A stretch of 64,000 nucleotides of DNA from Xanthomonas sacchari (GCF_024266585.1 NZ_CP100647.1:3453001-3517000); one strand, 5' to 3'. Numbered from the stretch's first letter, positions 12,031 to 25,022 are shown. A program made the numbers and translations. Notes: a model not told the origin generated them from the letters alone.

Positions 12031-13533
12031 TTACAGCTTGCTGGTGGCGATCTGCGCCGCCAGCTTCGCGATCGAGGGCTCCATCAGGTCGGTCAACGGC
12101 TTCGGATACAGGCCCAGGGCCAGCACGCCGGCCGCGAACACGCCCAGCACCAGCGCCTCGCGGCCGTTGATGTCCTTCAGCTCGGCCACGTGCGCATTGG
12201 CGACCTCGCCGAAGAACACGCGGCGGTACAGCCACAGGGTGTAGGCGGCGGTGATCACCAGGGTGGTCGCCGCGCCGAAGGCCAGCAACGGGTGCGCCTG
12301 GAAGCTGGCCATGATGACCATGAACTCGCCGACGAAACCGCTGGTGCCCGGCAGGCCCGCGTTGGCCATGAAGAACAGCATCGCGAAGGTCGCGAACCAC
12401 GGCATCACGTTGACCACGCCGCCGTAGTCGGCGATGCGGCGGGTGTGCATGCGGTCGTACAGCACGCCCACGCAGGAGAACATGGCGCCGGACACGAAGC
12501 CGTGCGAGATCATCTGCACCATCGCGCCCTGCAGGCCCAGCCGCGCGGCGTCGACGCTGCCGAAGCCGACCAGGGCGAAGGCGACGAAGGTGCCGAGGGT
12601 GACGAAGCCCATGTGCGCGATCGAGGAATACGCGATCAGCTTCTTCATGTCGTCCTGGACCAGCGCGACCAGGCCGACGTAGATCACCGCGATCAGCGAC
12701 AGCGCGATCACCAGCCATGCCCACTCGTTGCTGGCGTCGGGCAGGATCGGCAGGTTGAAGCGCAGGAAGCCGTAACCGCCGATCTTCAGCGCGATCGCCG
12801 CCAGGATCACCGAACCGGCGGTCGGCGCTTCCACGTGCGCGTCCGGCAGCCAGGTGTGCACCGGGAACATCGGCACCTTGACCGCGAAGGCGATCAGGAA
12901 GGCGAAGAACAGCCAGGTCTGCTCCTTGGAGGTGAGCGAGAGCTGGTACAGGTCGGCGAGCTGGAAGCTGCCGCCCTTCAGGTACAGGTAGATCAACCCA
13001 ACCAGCATCAGCACCGAGCCGAGGAAGGTGTACAGGAAGAACTTGACCGCGGCGTAGATGCGGCGCGGGCCGCCCCAGATGCCGATGATCAGGAACATCG
13101 GGATCAGCATCGCCTCGAAGAACACGTAGAACAGCATCGCGTCGGTGGCGGCGAAAATGCCGACAGTGACGCCTTCCAGGATCAGGAACGCGGCCACGTA
13201 CTGGTTGACGCGCTTGTCGATCGAGGTCCAGGCGCCGATCAGCGCCAGCACCGTGACCAACGTGGTCAGCACGATCAGCGCCACCGCGATGCCGTCGGCG
13301 CCGAGGTTGTAGCCGATGTTGTACGCCGGGATCCAGGCGTGGGTCTCGACGAACTGCAGCGCGTCGCTGGCGTAGTCGAAACCGGTGAGCAGCGGCACGC
13401 TGAGCGCGAAGGTCAGCAACGCCACCAGCAGCGACGCCCAGCGCGCCGCACGCGCATCACGCAGGGCGAGCACCAGGGCGCCGCCGACGATCGGCAGCCA
13501 GATCAGGATGGAGAGTAGAGGCCAGTTCGACAC
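12031..13533 (-). CDS. nuoM: NADH-quinone oxidoreductase subunit M
   Basis: Antiporter-like proton-pumping subunit. 500 residues and about fourteen membrane segments. MLFYVFFEAMLIPMFLIIGIWG holds the conserved glutamate of transmembrane helix 5. HTWLPDAHVEAPTAGSVILA holds the conserved lysine-region signature and KKLIAYSSIAHMGFV the second half-channel. It starts 20 bases after nuoL. Confidence 0.97.
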   Translation of the reverse strand: MSNWPLLSILIWLPIVGGALVLALRDARAARWASLLVALLTFALSVPLLTGFDYASDALQFVETHAWIPAYNIGYNLGADGIAVALIVLTTLVTVLALIGAWTSIDKRVNQYVAAFLILEGVTVGIFAATDAMLFYVFFEAMLIPMFLIIGIWGGPRRIYAAVKFFLYTFLGSVLMLVGLIYLYLKGGSFQLADLYQLSLTSKEQTWLFFAFLIAFAVKVPMFPVHTWLPDAHVEAPTAGSVILAAIALKIGGYGFLRFNLPILPDASNEWAWLVIALSLIAVIYVGLVALVQDDMKKLIAYSSIAHMGFVTLGTFVAFALVGFGSVDAARLGLQGAMVQMISHGFVSGAMFSCVGVLYDRMHTRRIADYGGVVNVMPWFATFAMLFFMANAGLPGTSGFVGEFMVIMASFQAHPLLAFGAATTLVITAAYTLWLYRRVFFGEVANAHVAELKDINGREALVLGVFAAGVLALGLYPKPLTDLMEPSIAKLAAQIATSKL

Positions 13534-13553
13534 GTGTTCTTATTCCGTACAGG

Positions 13554-15716
13554 TCAACGCCAGAAATGCATCAGCACGCCCAGCAGGGCAATGAGACCGA
13601 CGATCATCGCGAAGGCGTAGTGATAGAGGAAACCGGATTGCGTGCGACGCAGCAGGTTGGCCGCCAGGTCGATCACGCGCGCGGTGCCGTTGACCATGAT
13701 GCCGTCCACGACATGCGTATCCACCGCGCGCGACACCTTGCCCAGGCGCAGGCCGCCGCCGGCGAAACCACCGATCCAGAGCTTGTCGAAGCCGTACTTG
13801 TTCTCGAGGATCCACACCGGCACCGAGAAGGTCTTGCGTGCCTTCGCCGCCAGTTCCGGCTTCCACAGGTACAGGATCCAGGCCAGGGCGAAACCGGCCA
13901 GGGTCAGGAAGAACGGCGGCTGGGTCAGGCCGTGCAGGGCGAACGCGACCGGGCCGTGGAACTCCTCGGCCAGCGCGCCGACGGTGTCGCGCGCCGGATT
14001 GTAGAAGTCGACGATGCCGGTGAAGAAGCTGACCGCCTGGCCCTTGATCGCCGCCGCGGCATGGTGCCCCGCCCAGTCGGTGCCGAACAGCATCGGGCCG
14101 ATGGTGAAGAAGCCGATCGCGATCGACGGGATCGCCAGCAGGATCAGCGGTACCGTCACCACCCACGGCGACTCGTGCGGTTCGTGCGCGCCATGATGGC
14201 CGTGACCGTGATCGTCGTGACTGTGATCGTCGTGGGCGTGGTCGTCGTCGACATGCGCGCCGTGGGCGTCATGATGCGCGTCGTCGTGCGCGGGCGCATC
14301 GCGGAAGCGCTCCTGGCCGTGGAAGGTCAGGAACAGCAGGCGGAAGCTGTAGAAGCTGGTGATCAGCACGCCGCCGAGCACGGCCCAGTAGCCGTAGCTG
14401 GCGATGCTCCAGAACGGCGCGCCCTCGGCATGAAGCTGGGCCGCCTCGATGATGGTGTCCTTGGAGTAGAAGCCGGCGAAGAACGGGGTGCCGACCAGCG
14501 CCAGGGTGCCGATCACGCTGGTCCAGTAGGTGATCGGCATGTACTTGCGCAGGCCGCCCATCTTGCGCATGTCCTGCTCGTGGTGCATGCCGATGATCAC
14601 CGAGCCGGCCGCCAGGAACAGCAGCGCCTTGAAGAAGGCGTGGGTCATCAGGTGGAACACCGCCGCCGAGTACGCCGACACGCCCAGCGCCACGGTCATG
14701 TAGCCCAGCTGCGACAGCGTCGAGTAGGCGACCACGCGCTTGATGTCGTTCTGCACGATGCCGATCAGGCCGGTGAAGAACGCGGTGGTGGCGCCGACGA
14801 CCAGCACGAAGTTCAGCGCGGTCTGCGACAGCTCGAACAGCGGCGACATGCGCGCCACCATGAAGATGCCGGCGGTGACCATGGTCGCGGCGTGGATCAG
14901 CGCCGAGATCGGGGTCGGGCCTTCCATCGAGTCCGGCAACCACACATGCAGCGGCACCTGCGCCGACTTGCCCATGGCGCCGATGAACAGGCACACGCAG
15001 ATGATGGTGGAGACGTTCCAGGCATGACCCTGGAACAGCTGCACCTGGGCCAGGCCGCCGGCTGCCTCGCTGCCCAGCACCGCGGTGGCGTTGGCGAACA
15101 CGGTGGCGTAGTCCAGCGTGCCGAACCACAGCAGCACGCCGGCGATGCCGAGGATGAAGCCGAAGTCGCCGACACGGTTGACCAGGAACGCCTTCATGTT
15201 GGCGAACACCGCGGTCGGGCGCTTGAACCAGAAGCCGATCAGCAGGTACGACACCAGGCCCACCGCTTCCCAGCCGAAGAACAGCTGCAGGAAGTTGTTG
15301 CTCATCACCAGGCTCAGCATCGAGAAGGTGAACAGCGAGATGTAGCTGAAGAAGCGCTGGTAGCCCGGGTCGTCGGCCATGTAGCCGATGGTGTAGATGT
15401 GCACCAGCAGCGACACGAAGGTCACCACCACCATCATCATCGCGGTCAGGCGGTCGACCATGAAGCCGACGTGGGCCGAATAGTGGCCGACCTCGAAGAA
15501 GGTGTAGAGGTTCTGGTTGAACGGCGAGGCGCCCTGCCCGACCAGCTGGTACAGGGTCCAGCACGACAGCGCGCAGCTGATCGCAACGCCGAGGATGGTG
15601 GCGAACTGCGCACCCTTGCGACCGACCTGACGGCCGAACAGGCCGGCGATGATGCTGCCGACCAGCGGGGCCAGCACCACCGCGATCAGCAGACTCTTGG
15701 AGAGCGTAATTTCCAT
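13554..15716 (-). CDS. nuoL: NADH-quinone oxidoreductase subunit L, with a His/Asp-rich insert
   Basis: Most distal proton-pumping subunit of complex I, with the long lateral helix at its C-terminus. 720 residues, about a hundred more than the E. coli protein. VPLHVWLPDSMEGPTPISAL and KRVVAYSTLSQLGYM are the antiporter signatures. The extra length lies mainly near residues 476-517 (bases about 14165-14290), a loop made almost only of His, Asp, Ala and Gly (for example HDDHSHDDHGHGHHGAH) just before the next hydrophobic segment (WVVTVPLILLAIPSIAIGF). Its metal-binding look is an inference. Confidence 0.97.
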   Translation of the reverse strand: MEITLSKSLLIAVVLAPLVGSIIAGLFGRQVGRKGAQFATILGVAISCALSCWTLYQLVGQGASPFNQNLYTFFEVGHYSAHVGFMVDRLTAMMMVVVTFVSLLVHIYTIGYMADDPGYQRFFSYISLFTFSMLSLVMSNNFLQLFFGWEAVGLVSYLLIGFWFKRPTAVFANMKAFLVNRVGDFGFILGIAGVLLWFGTLDYATVFANATAVLGSEAAGGLAQVQLFQGHAWNVSTIICVCLFIGAMGKSAQVPLHVWLPDSMEGPTPISALIHAATMVTAGIFMVARMSPLFELSQTALNFVLVVGATTAFFTGLIGIVQNDIKRVVAYSTLSQLGYMTVALGVSAYSAAVFHLMTHAFFKALLFLAAGSVIIGMHHEQDMRKMGGLRKYMPITYWTSVIGTLALVGTPFFAGFYSKDTIIEAAQLHAEGAPFWSIASYGYWAVLGGVLITSFYSFRLLFLTFHGQERFRDAPAHDDAHHDAHGAHVDDDHAHDDHSHDDHGHGHHGAHEPHESPWVVTVPLILLAIPSIAIGFFTIGPMLFGTDWAGHHAAAAIKGQAVSFFTGIVDFYNPARDTVGALAEEFHGPVAFALHGLTQPPFFLTLAGFALAWILYLWKPELAAKARKTFSVPVWILENKYGFDKLWIGGFAGGGLRLGKVSRAVDTHVVDGIMVNGTARVIDLAANLLRRTQSGFLYHYAFAMIVGLIALLGVLMHFWR

Positions 15717-15723
15717 CTGCGGG

Positions 15724-16029
15724 TCAGCCCTTCAGCGAATCGACTTCGGCCACGTTGATCGTGTGGCGGGTACGGAACAGCGTCACCAGGATCGCGAGGC
15801 CGATGGCGGCTTCGGCCGCGGCCACGGTCAGGATGAAGAACACGAACAACTGGCCGGCGGCGTCGCCGAGCTCGCGCGAGAAGGCGACGAAGTTGATGTT
15901 GACCGACAGCAGCATCAGCTCGATCGACATCAGCAGCACGATGACGTTCTTGCGGTTGAGGAAGATGCCGGCCAGGGCGATGCAGAACAGCACCGCGCCG
16001 AGCGCCAGCAGATGGCCTAGGGAGATCAT
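15724..16029 (-). CDS. nuoK: NADH-quinone oxidoreductase subunit K
   Basis: Small three-helix membrane subunit of complex I (101 residues). [18 protein letters not shown] holds the conserved glutamate that links the quinone site to the pumps; a second conserved acidic position lies in the following helix ([12 protein letters not shown]). Its start ATGA overlaps the end of nuoJ by four bases. Confidence 0.97.
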   Translation of the reverse strand: MISLGHLLALGAVLFCIALAGIFLNRKNVIVLLMSIELMLLSVNINFVAFSRELGDAAGQLFVFFILTVAAAEAAIGLAILVTLFRTRHTINVAEVDSLKG

Positions 16030-16673
16030 GGCTGGCCCTCCTGCGATGCCGGCGGAGTGTGGAGCGTGGGCTTCTCGGCGTCCATCTTGACCATGCGCAG
16101 GCGATCGCCGGCCTTGACCCGCGACTGGTCGCCCGGGTTCTGGGTCTTGATGCCGGTGCGCTTACGCAGGGTCAACATCACCGCGGCCACCACCGCCACG
16201 GTCAGGATGATCGCGGCGAACTCGAACGGCAGCAGGAACTGGGTGAACAGGGTCTTGGCCAGCCAGGTGATGTTGGAGGTGTCGGCCGCCTGCGCCGCGG
16301 CGTTGTCGGCCGGGAACGGCGCGGCGCTGCGCGCCTTGACGCCGATCAGGGTGATCATCTGCACCAGCATCGCCACCGCCACCACCAGGCCGACCGGCAG
16401 GTAGCGCACCCAGCCCTCGCGCATGCGGGCGGTGTCGATGTCCAGCATCATCACCACGAACAGGAACAGCACCATCACCGCGCCGACATAGACCAGCACC
16501 AGGGTCACGCCGAGGAACTCGGCGCCCACCAGCAGCCACACGCAGGCGATGGAGAAGAAGGTCAGGATCAGGCACAGCACCGCATACACGGGGTTGCGCA
16601 CGCTGATCACCGCGCCGGCGGCGACCGCGGCGATGGTGGCGAAGATCCAGAAAGCGATATTTACCCAATCCAT
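16026..16673 (-). CDS. nuoJ: NADH-quinone oxidoreductase subunit J
   Basis: Membrane subunit of complex I with five helices. The third contains [20 protein letters not shown], the conserved pi-bulge helix. 215 residues, longer than the E. coli protein because of a polar C-terminal tail after the last helix ([20 protein letters not shown] to the end). Nine bases follow nuoI. Confidence 0.96.
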   Translation of the reverse strand: MDWVNIAFWIFATIAAVAAGAVISVRNPVYAVLCLILTFFSIACVWLLVGAEFLGVTLVLVYVGAVMVLFLFVVMMLDIDTARMREGWVRYLPVGLVVAVAMLVQMITLIGVKARSAAPFPADNAAAQAADTSNITWLAKTLFTQFLLPFEFAAIILTVAVVAAVMLTLRKRTGIKTQNPGDQSRVKAGDRLRMVKMDAEKPTLHTPPASQEGQP

Positions 16674-16682
16674 TTCGGAACC

Positions 16683-17171
16683 TCAGCGGAAGGGAGCGTC
16701 GGCGGCGCGGCGCTCGGCGATCTCGGCCTCGAGCCGGTCTCCGATCGCCAGCAACTGCGGCTTGGTGACGATGTTCTCGCCGCGCTTCTCGAAGTGGTAC
16801 TCCAGCACCTGGGTCTCCACGATCGAATCCACCGGGCAGCTTTCCTCGCAGAAGCCGCAGTAGATGCACTTGAACAGGTCGATGTCGTAGCGGGTGGTGC
16901 GGCGGGTGCCGTCCTCGCGCTTGGTCGAGTCGATGGTGATCGCCAGCGCCGGGCACACCGCCTCGCACAGCTTGCAGGCGATGCAGCGCTCTTCGCCGTT
17001 GGGGTAGCGGCGCAGCGCGTGCAGGCCGCGGAAGCGCGGCGACTGCGGGAACTTCTCCATCGGGTACAGCACGGTGTACTTGGGACGGAACGTGTACTTC
17101 AAGGTCAGCCAGAGGCCGCCGAGCAGCTCGAGCAGCAGCAGGCTCTTGAAGTAATGGGTGATTTTATTCAT
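16683..17171 (-). CDS. nuoI: NADH-quinone oxidoreductase subunit I (8Fe ferredoxin)
   Basis: Peripheral-arm subunit that carries clusters N6a and N6b. 162 residues. The two four-cysteine motifs are [12 protein letters not shown] and [12 protein letters not shown], both complete. The N-terminal amphipathic part ([18 protein letters not shown]) anchors it to the membrane arm. Three bases separate it from nuoH. Confidence 0.98.
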   Translation of the reverse strand: MNKITHYFKSLLLLELLGGLWLTLKYTFRPKYTVLYPMEKFPQSPRFRGLHALRRYPNGEERCIACKLCEAVCPALAITIDSTKREDGTRRTTRYDIDLFKCIYCGFCEESCPVDSIVETQVLEYHFEKRGENIVTKPQLLAIGDRLEAEIAERRAADAPFR

Positions 17172-17174
17172 CGC

Positions 17175-18266
17175 TTACACGCCCTTCTGGATCACGCCGT
17201 AGAACACCATCAATGCCGTCACCGCGATCCACACGATCGTCAGCGGGATGAACACCTTCCAGCCCAGGCGCATGATCTGGTCGTAGCGGTAGCGCGGGAA
17301 GCTGGCGCGGAACCAGATGTACGCGCTGGCGAAGAACAGCACCTTCATCAGCAGCCAGGGCCAACCGCCGGTCCAGATCCAGTTGACCCACGGCGAGACG
17401 TCCGCGGTGACCCAGCCCTGGATCGGGCTCAGCCAGCCGCCCAGGAAGAAGAGCGAGACCAGGAAGCTGACCAGGATCATGTTGGCGTATTCGGCCAGGA
17501 AGAACAGCGCGAACGCACCGCCCGAATACTCGACCATGTGGCCGGCGACGATTTCCGACTCGCCTTCGACCACGTCGAACGGCGCGCGGTTGGTCTCGGC
17601 CACGCCGGACACCCAGTACACGATGAACAGCGGGAACAGCGGGATCAGGAACCAGTCGAAGAACCCGGAGTTGCCGGCCTGGGCCTGCACGATCGTGCTC
17701 AGGTTCAGGCTGCCGGCGGCGATCATCACGCCGACCAGGGCGAAGCCCATCGCGATCTCGTAGCTGACCACCTGCGCCGCCGAGCGCATCGCGCCGAGGA
17801 AGGCGTACTTGGAGTTGGACGCCCAGCCGGCCAGGATGATGCCGTACACGCCCAGCGAGGTCATCGCCAGCAGGTACAGCAGGCCGGCGTTGGCGTTGGA
17901 CAGCACCAGCTTGGCGTCGAAAGGCACCACCGCCCAGGCGGCGAAGGCCGGCGCCAGAGTGATCAGCGGCGCGATCACGAACATCGCCTTGTGCGAGCTG
18001 CTGGGCTGGATGATTTCCTTGAACAGCAGTTTGAAGACGTCGGCGAAGGCCTGGAAGATGCCCATGCCCACGTACATCGGCCCGTGGCGCACGTGCATCC
18101 AGCCGATCAGCTTGCGTTCCCAGACCACGTAGAACGCCACCGCGACGATCACCGGCACGGCGATCACCAGGATCTTCAGCACGATCCACAGGACCACGCC
18201 GAGGGCGCCCAGGCCGAGGAGCCACTGGTGCAGCGGGTCGACCACGTTCAACAGCATCTCGTTCAT
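17175..18266 (-). CDS. nuoH: NADH-quinone oxidoreductase subunit H
   Basis: Membrane subunit that forms the floor of the quinone chamber. 363 residues with about eight helices. [18 protein letters not shown] and [20 protein letters not shown] are the two family signatures; the latter holds the acidic E-channel residues. Its ATGA start overlaps the nuoG stop by four bases. Confidence 0.98.
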   Translation of the reverse strand: MNEMLLNVVDPLHQWLLGLGALGVVLWIVLKILVIAVPVIVAVAFYVVWERKLIGWMHVRHGPMYVGMGIFQAFADVFKLLFKEIIQPSSSHKAMFVIAPLITLAPAFAAWAVVPFDAKLVLSNANAGLLYLLAMTSLGVYGIILAGWASNSKYAFLGAMRSAAQVVSYEIAMGFALVGVMIAAGSLNLSTIVQAQAGNSGFFDWFLIPLFPLFIVYWVSGVAETNRAPFDVVEGESEIVAGHMVEYSGGAFALFFLAEYANMILVSFLVSLFFLGGWLSPIQGWVTADVSPWVNWIWTGGWPWLLMKVLFFASAYIWFRASFPRYRYDQIMRLGWKVFIPLTIVWIAVTALMVFYGVIQKGV

Positions 18267-20508
18267 GCAGCCACCACCGTCACCCGACCGGCGCCCAGCG
18301 GCGCGGTCGCGCCGTGGCCCGTTTCGATCCAGGCCGCGCCCGGCGCGACCCGCTTGTCCGTCGTCAGCGGCAACGTGGCGCTACCCGCCGCGGTGCCGAC
18401 CTTGACCATCTGTCCGTCGCTCAGGCCCAGGCGCGCGGCCTCGTCCGGATGCACCGCCACGCCCGGCGCGCGGTTCAGCGGATGCTGCTGCAGCGCCTGC
18501 GCACGGCGCACCACCGCATCGGTGCGGTAGATCGCCGGGCTGGCGGCCAGTTCCAGGCCCTGGTCCTGGCGTGCCGGCTGCGCCGAACTCGCCGCGGCGA
18601 CCTCGCGCGGCTGCAGGCCATCGCGCAGCCCGGCCAGGTCGATGAACTCGAAGCCCTGCAGGCCCAGCTCGCCGCCGAGCGCACGCAGCACGCGCCAGCC
18701 CTCGCGGGCCTCGCCCGGCAGCTTGCCGCCGGCGCGGGTGCGCTGGTCGTTGCCGTTGAGGTTGGTCAGCGTCGCCTCGATTTCCGGCAGGGCGCCGATC
18801 GGCAGGATCACGTCGGCCACGTCGCGGGTGGAGGCGCAGGCGAAGTGGCTGAACGCCACCACCTTGGCGCCGGCCAGCGCGCTGCGCGCGGCCGCGGCGT
18901 CGGCGAAGTCCAGGCCCGGCTCCAGGCCGTACAGCACGTAGGCGCTGCGCGGCTCGGCCAGCATCGCCGCGACGTTGCGGCTGCGCGGCAGCACGCCGTA
19001 GCGCGCCAGGCCCAGGGCATTGGCGCCCTGCGGGATGCGGCACAGCGCCGCGCCGGTGGCCGTCGCGAACTCGCGCGCAGCGGTACGCAGCGAAGCGGCC
19101 TGCGGATGGTTCTCGGCCAGCGCGCCGACGATCAGCACCGCACGGCCGGCACCCTGCACCGCCTCGCGCAGCGCAGCGTCGGCCAGCGCCTCGGCGAACT
19201 TCGACGGCGCCACGATCTGACGGCCGGCCTGGTCGAAGGCCACGTCGAAGTCGACCGGATTGATCGAATACACCTTGGTCTGGCGCTGCATCCGCGCCTT
19301 GCGCAGGCGTGCATGCAGCAGCGGCAGTTCGTGGCGCAGGTTGCTGCCCAGGATCACCACCACGTCGGCCTGTTCGATCTCCGCCAGCGGCAGCGCGAAC
19401 GGCTCGGCCAGCGCGACATCGGAGAAGTCGCGGTTGTACACGCGGTGATCGAGGTTGCCGCTGTCCAGGCCCTCGGCCAGGCGCGCCAGCAGCGCGCCCT
19501 CCTCGTTGGAGGTGGACGGATGCGCGAGCACGCCCAGCGCGTCGCCACGGTTGGCCTTGAGGATCTCGCTCGCGGCGGAGAGCCCTTCCGCCCACGACAC
19601 CTCGCGCCACTGCCCGTCGACCTTGCGCATCGGCCGCAGTGCGCGGTCCTCGGCATACAGGCCCTGGTGCGAGTAGCGGTCGCGGTCGGACAGCCAGCAC
19701 TCGTTGACCGCTTCGTTGTCGCGCGGCACGGTGCGCAGCACTTCGCCGCGACGCACGTGCAGGAACAGGTTGGAACCCATCGCGTCGTGGTAACCCAGCG
19801 ACTCGCGCGCCACCAACTCCCAGGGGCGTGCGCGGAACTGGAACACCTTGTTGGTCAGCGCGCCGACCGGGCACACGTCGACCACATTGCCGGACAGCTC
19901 GGTGGTCAGCGGCTTGCCGTCGTAGGTGCCGATCTGCAGGTTCTCGCCACGGTACATACCGCCCAGCTCGTAGGTGCCGGCGATGTCCGCGGTGAAGCGC
20001 ACGCAGCGCGTGCACTGGATGCAGCGGGTCATCTCGGTGGCGACCAGCGGCCCGATGTCCTCGTCGGGCACCACGCGCTTGCGCTCGTTGAAGCGGCTGA
20101 CCGAACGGCCATAGCCCAGCGACACGTCCTGCAGCTCGCACTCGCCACCCTGATCGCAGATCGGGCAGTCCAGCGGGTGGTTGATCAGCAGGAATTCCAT
20201 GACGCTGCGCTGGTACTTCAGCGCCTTGTCGCTGCGGGTCTGCACCTTCATGCCGTCCATGACCGGCGTGGCGCAGGCCGGCGACGGCTTGGGCGACTTC
20301 TCGACGTCGACCAGGCACATGCGGCAGTTGGCCGCGATCGGCAGCTTCTCGTGGTAGCAGAAGCGCGGGATCGGGATGCCGGCCTTGTCGGCGGCCTGGA
20401 TGATCATCGAGCCCTTCGGCACGACCAGCGACTGGCCGTCGATCTCGACGGTCACATGGCCGTCCGGCACCACTGCCGGGGTCGCGCCGGGATTGTTGGG
20501 TTGCGCGC

Positions 20509-20512
<4 letters not shown>
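18263..20512 (-). CDS. nuoG: NADH-quinone oxidoreductase subunit G
   Basis: Large Fe-S subunit of the NADH arm. 749 residues, the shorter form. The N-terminal ferredoxin domain binds 2Fe-2S ([15 protein letters not shown]), followed by the His-Cys3 site [18 protein letters not shown] and the 4Fe-4S motif [10 protein letters not shown] with DVCPVGALT. The rest (about 220 onward) is a molybdopterin-oxidoreductase-like fold without cofactor. The C-terminal half is Ala-rich and less conserved. Overlaps nuoF by four bases. Confidence 0.97.
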
Positions 20513-21852
<1,340 letters not shown>

Positions 21853-21857
21853 TGCCG

Positions 21858-22385
21858 TTACTCCAACCCGTCCAGCAATTCGTCGACCTTGTCCTTGGTC
21901 AGATGCTCATGGTAGTGGCCGTTGATGACCATCATCGGCGCGCCGGCGCAACCGGCCAGGCATTCTTCCTCGCGCTTGAGGTAGACCCGGCCATCGGCGG
22001 TGGACTGGCCCAGCTTGCAGCCGAGCTTCTTCTCGGCGTGCGCGACCAGATCCTCGGCGCCGTTGAGCCAGCAGCTGATGTTGGTGCAGAACGCGACGTT
22101 GTTGCGGCCGACCTTCTCGGTCTCGAACATCGAGTAGAAGCTGGCGACCTCGTAGGCCCACACCGGCGGCAGCTCCAGGTACTTGGCCACGCCGGCGATC
22201 AATTCGTCGGTCAGCCAGCCCTGGTTCTGTTCCTGCGCCGCATGCAGGCCCTGCAGCACCGCCGAACGCTTGCGGTCGGGCGGGAACTTGCTCAGCCAGT
22301 GATCGATGTGCGCGCGCGTCTTGTCGCTCAGCACCACCATCGGATCGACGTCGCGCGCCGCTTCGAAATTACCTGTCGCCTTCAT
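21858..22385 (-). CDS. nuoE: NADH-quinone oxidoreductase subunit E (2Fe-2S)
   Basis: Thioredoxin-fold ferredoxin subunit carrying cluster N1a. 175 residues. The ligands lie in [11 protein letters not shown] and [12 protein letters not shown] (C-x4-C ... C-x3-C), as in the family. [15 protein letters not shown] precedes the first pair. Its start overlaps the nuoD stop by four bases. Confidence 0.97.
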   Translation of the reverse strand: MKATGNFEAARDVDPMVVLSDKTRAHIDHWLSKFPPDRKRSAVLQGLHAAQEQNQGWLTDELIAGVAKYLELPPVWAYEVASFYSMFETEKVGRNNVAFCTNISCWLNGAEDLVAHAEKKLGCKLGQSTADGRVYLKREEECLAGCAGAPMMVINGHYHEHLTKDKVDELLDGLE

Positions 22386-23689
22386 CGGTCGACCTCACCA
22401 AACACCAGATCATAGGTACCAATCATCGCCACCACGTCGGCCAGCATGTGGCCGCGCACGATCGCGTCCATCGACGACAGGTGGGCAAAGCCCGGCGCGC
22501 GCAGGTGCACGCGGAACGGCTTGTTGGCGCCGTCGGACATCAGGTAGCAGCCGAATTCGCCCTTCGGCGCCTCGACCGCGCAGTAGGTCTCGCCGGCCGG
22601 CACGCAGTAGCCTTCGCTGAACAGCTTGAAGTGGTGGATCAGCGCTTCCATGTCGTCCTTCATGTCGGCGCGCTTGGGCGGCGCCACCTTGAAGTTCTCG
22701 ACCATGACCGGGCCCGGGTTGGCCTTCAGCCACTGCACGCACTGCTTGATGATGCGGTTGGACTCGCGCATCTCGGCCACGCGCACCAGGTAGCGGTCGT
22801 AGCAGTCGCCGTTGGTGCCGAGCGGGATGTCGAAATCCACGCTGTCGTACTTGGCGTAGGGCTGCTTCTTGCGCAGGTCCCAGGCGATGCCCGAGCCGCG
22901 CAGCATCACGCCGGTCATGCCCCAGGCGTAGGCCTGCTCCGGGGTGACCACGCCGATGCCGACGGTGCGCTGCTTCCAGATGCGGTTGTCGGTGAGCAGG
23001 GTCTCGTACTCGTCCACGCGCGCCGGGAAGGTGTTGGTGAACTCCTCGAGGAAGTCCAGCATCGAGCCTTCGCGCGCGGCGTTGAGGCGCTTCAGCGCAT
23101 TGCCCTTGTGCCAGCGCGATTCCTGGTACTTGGGCATGCGGTCCGGCAGGTCGCGGTAGACGCCGCCTGGGCGGTAGTAGGTCGCGTGCATGCGCGCGCC
23201 CGACACCGCCTCGTAGACGTCCATCAGCTCTTCGCGCTCGCGGAACGCGTACAGCATCACCGCCATCGCGCCCAGGTCCAGGCCGTTGGAGCCGACCCAC
23301 ATCAGGTGGTTCAGGATGCGGGTGATCTCGTCGAACATGGTGCGGATGTACTGCGCACGCTCCGGCGCCTCGATCCCCATCAGGGTCTCGATCGCGCGCA
23401 CGTAGGCGTGCTCGTTGCACATCATCGACACGTAGTCCAGGCGATCCATGTAGCCGATCGACTGGTTGAACGGCTTGGACTCGGCCAGCTTCTCGGTGCC
23501 ACGGTGCAGCAGGCCGATGTGCGGATCGGCGCGGACCACGGTCTCGCCGTCCATCTCCAGGATCAGGCGCAGCACGCCGTGCGCGGCCGGATGCTGCGGG
23601 CCGAAGTTCATCGTGTAGTTGCGGATCTCCTGCTTGGCTTCGGCAGGATTGCTGGCGAACGCGTCGTGCGCCTGGTGGTACTCGCTCAC
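22382..23689 (-). CDS. nuoD: NADH-quinone oxidoreductase subunit D
   Basis: 49-kDa-type subunit that builds the quinone pocket with NuoB. 435 residues from the GTG at 23687-23689, which overlaps the nuoC stop by four bases (GTGA). [15 protein letters not shown] contains the quinone-contacting histidine region and [15 protein letters not shown] the family signature; it ends in LVFGEVDR. It is separate from nuoC, unlike the fused nuoCD of E. coli. Confidence 0.97.
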   Translation of the reverse strand: MSEYHQAHDAFASNPAEAKQEIRNYTMNFGPQHPAAHGVLRLILEMDGETVVRADPHIGLLHRGTEKLAESKPFNQSIGYMDRLDYVSMMCNEHAYVRAIETLMGIEAPERAQYIRTMFDEITRILNHLMWVGSNGLDLGAMAVMLYAFREREELMDVYEAVSGARMHATYYRPGGVYRDLPDRMPKYQESRWHKGNALKRLNAAREGSMLDFLEEFTNTFPARVDEYETLLTDNRIWKQRTVGIGVVTPEQAYAWGMTGVMLRGSGIAWDLRKKQPYAKYDSVDFDIPLGTNGDCYDRYLVRVAEMRESNRIIKQCVQWLKANPGPVMVENFKVAPPKRADMKDDMEALIHHFKLFSEGYCVPAGETYCAVEAPKGEFGCYLMSDGANKPFRVHLRAPGFAHLSSMDAIVRGHMLADVVAMIGTYDLVFGEVDR

Positions 23690-24435
23690 TTGGCGGACTC
23701 CTTCTGTGCTTCGCCCGCCGCGGTCTGGTAGCGCGCATCGTCGCGGATCACGCGCGGCACGCCCACGCGCGGCTCCACCGAGGTCACCGGCTCGTAGATC
23801 ACGCGCTGCTTCTCTTCGTCGTAGCGCACTTCGACGTTGCCGATCAGCGGGAAATCCTTGCGGAACGGATGGCCGACGAAGCCGTAATCGGTGAGGATGC
23901 GGCGCAGGTCCGGGTGGCCGGAGAACACCACGCCGAACAGGTCGAACGCCTCGCGCTCGAACCAGTTCGCGCCCGGCCAGATGTCGGTGACCGAGGCCAC
24001 CACCGGCAGGTCTTCGTTCGGCGCGTAGCACCGCACGCGCAGGCGCTGGTTGTGGCGGTAGGAAATCAGCTGCGCCAGCACCGCGTAGCGCTGCTGCGGC
24101 ACCGGCAACGGCTGCGCGCCGCCGGCGGCCTCGCCGCTGGGGAACTCGCCCCAGGCGAAACGGCCCACGGCCTTGCCTTCGACGCCGCGGCTGAAACCGT
24201 GCGACGACACGTCCGAGGTATCCCACTCGTCGCTGCCGTAGCCCAGGTAGTCCACGCCGCACAGGTCGGACAGCTGTTCGAAACCGAACTCGTCGCGCAG
24301 CGCCAGGCAGGTGGCGTGCCAGGCGTCGGCCGGCACTTCCAGGGTGACTTCGCCGCGCGGAAGGGCCACGAACACCTGGCTACCGGGGAAACGGGCGCCG
24401 AGTCGGTCGCTAAAGGAAGATGCTTGCTCTGCCAT
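23686..24435 (-). CDS. nuoC: NADH-quinone oxidoreductase subunit C
   Basis: 30-kDa-type subunit at the junction of the peripheral arm. 249 residues. The signature is in [20 protein letters not shown] and [16 protein letters not shown], with the trailing [15 protein letters not shown]. There is no cofactor. A 32-base gap separates it from nuoB. Confidence 0.97.
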   Translation of the reverse strand: MAEQASSFSDRLGARFPGSQVFVALPRGEVTLEVPADAWHATCLALRDEFGFEQLSDLCGVDYLGYGSDEWDTSDVSSHGFSRGVEGKAVGRFAWGEFPSGEAAGGAQPLPVPQQRYAVLAQLISYRHNQRLRVRCYAPNEDLPVVASVTDIWPGANWFEREAFDLFGVVFSGHPDLRRILTDYGFVGHPFRKDFPLIGNVEVRYDEEKQRVIYEPVTSVEPRVGVPRVIRDDARYQTAAGEAQKESAK

Positions 24436-24467
24436 GGGGGCTTGGCGTGCTCTCGAGGAAAGAGGAA

Positions 24468-25022
24468 TCAGCGCGCGATGGTCTGGGTTCGCCAGATCTT
24501 CTTCTGCAACTGCAGGATGCCGTAGACCAGGGCCTCGGCGGTCGGCGGGCAGCCCGGGACGTAGACGTCCACCGGCACGATGCGGTCGCAGCCGCGCACC
24601 ACCGAATACGAGTAGTGGTAGTAGCCGCCGCCGTTGGCGCAGCTACCCATCGAGATGACCCACTTCGGGTCCGGCATCTGGTCGTAGACCTTGCGCAGCG
24701 CCGGGGCCATCTTGTTGACCAGGGTGCCGGCGACGATCATCACGTCGGACTGGCGCGGCGACGGGCGGAACACCACGCCGTAGCGGTCCAGGTCCAGGCG
24801 CGCGGCGCCGGCGTGCATCATCTCGACCGCGCAACAGGCCAGGCCGAAGGTCATCGGCCACATCGAGCCGGTGCGCGCCCAGTTCAGCAGCGCATCGACG
24901 CTGGTGGTGACGTAACCCTTCTCCAGCAGCGGGTTCTCGCCTTCGGGACGCAGGATGTCGTCCACCCGCCCTTCCGGGATCGGGTTGGTCATCAGGCGAT
25001 CCAGGGTCTGAATCACTCCCAT
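24468..25022 (-). CDS. nuoB: NADH-quinone oxidoreductase subunit B
   Basis: Carries cluster N2, the last Fe-S centre before quinone. 184 residues from ATG 25020-25022. Cluster ligands are the adjacent cysteines in [10 protein letters not shown], the cysteine of [12 protein letters not shown] and that of [13 protein letters not shown]. It overlaps the 3' end of nuoA by ten bases. Confidence 0.98.
   Translation of the reverse strand: MGVIQTLDRLMTNPIPEGRVDDILRPEGENPLLEKGYVTTSVDALLNWARTGSMWPMTFGLACCAVEMMHAGAARLDLDRYGVVFRPSPRQSDVMIVAGTLVNKMAPALRKVYDQMPDPKWVISMGSCANGGGYYHYSYSVVRGCDRIVPVDVYVPGCPPTAEALVYGILQLQKKIWRTQTIAR

Noticed and set aside
10393-13518. A 1041-codon plus-strand open frame opposite nuoN/nuoM
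   Set aside because: It is the mirror of real genes in very GC-rich DNA; composition is His/Gln/Arg-rich, with no domain or ribosome site.
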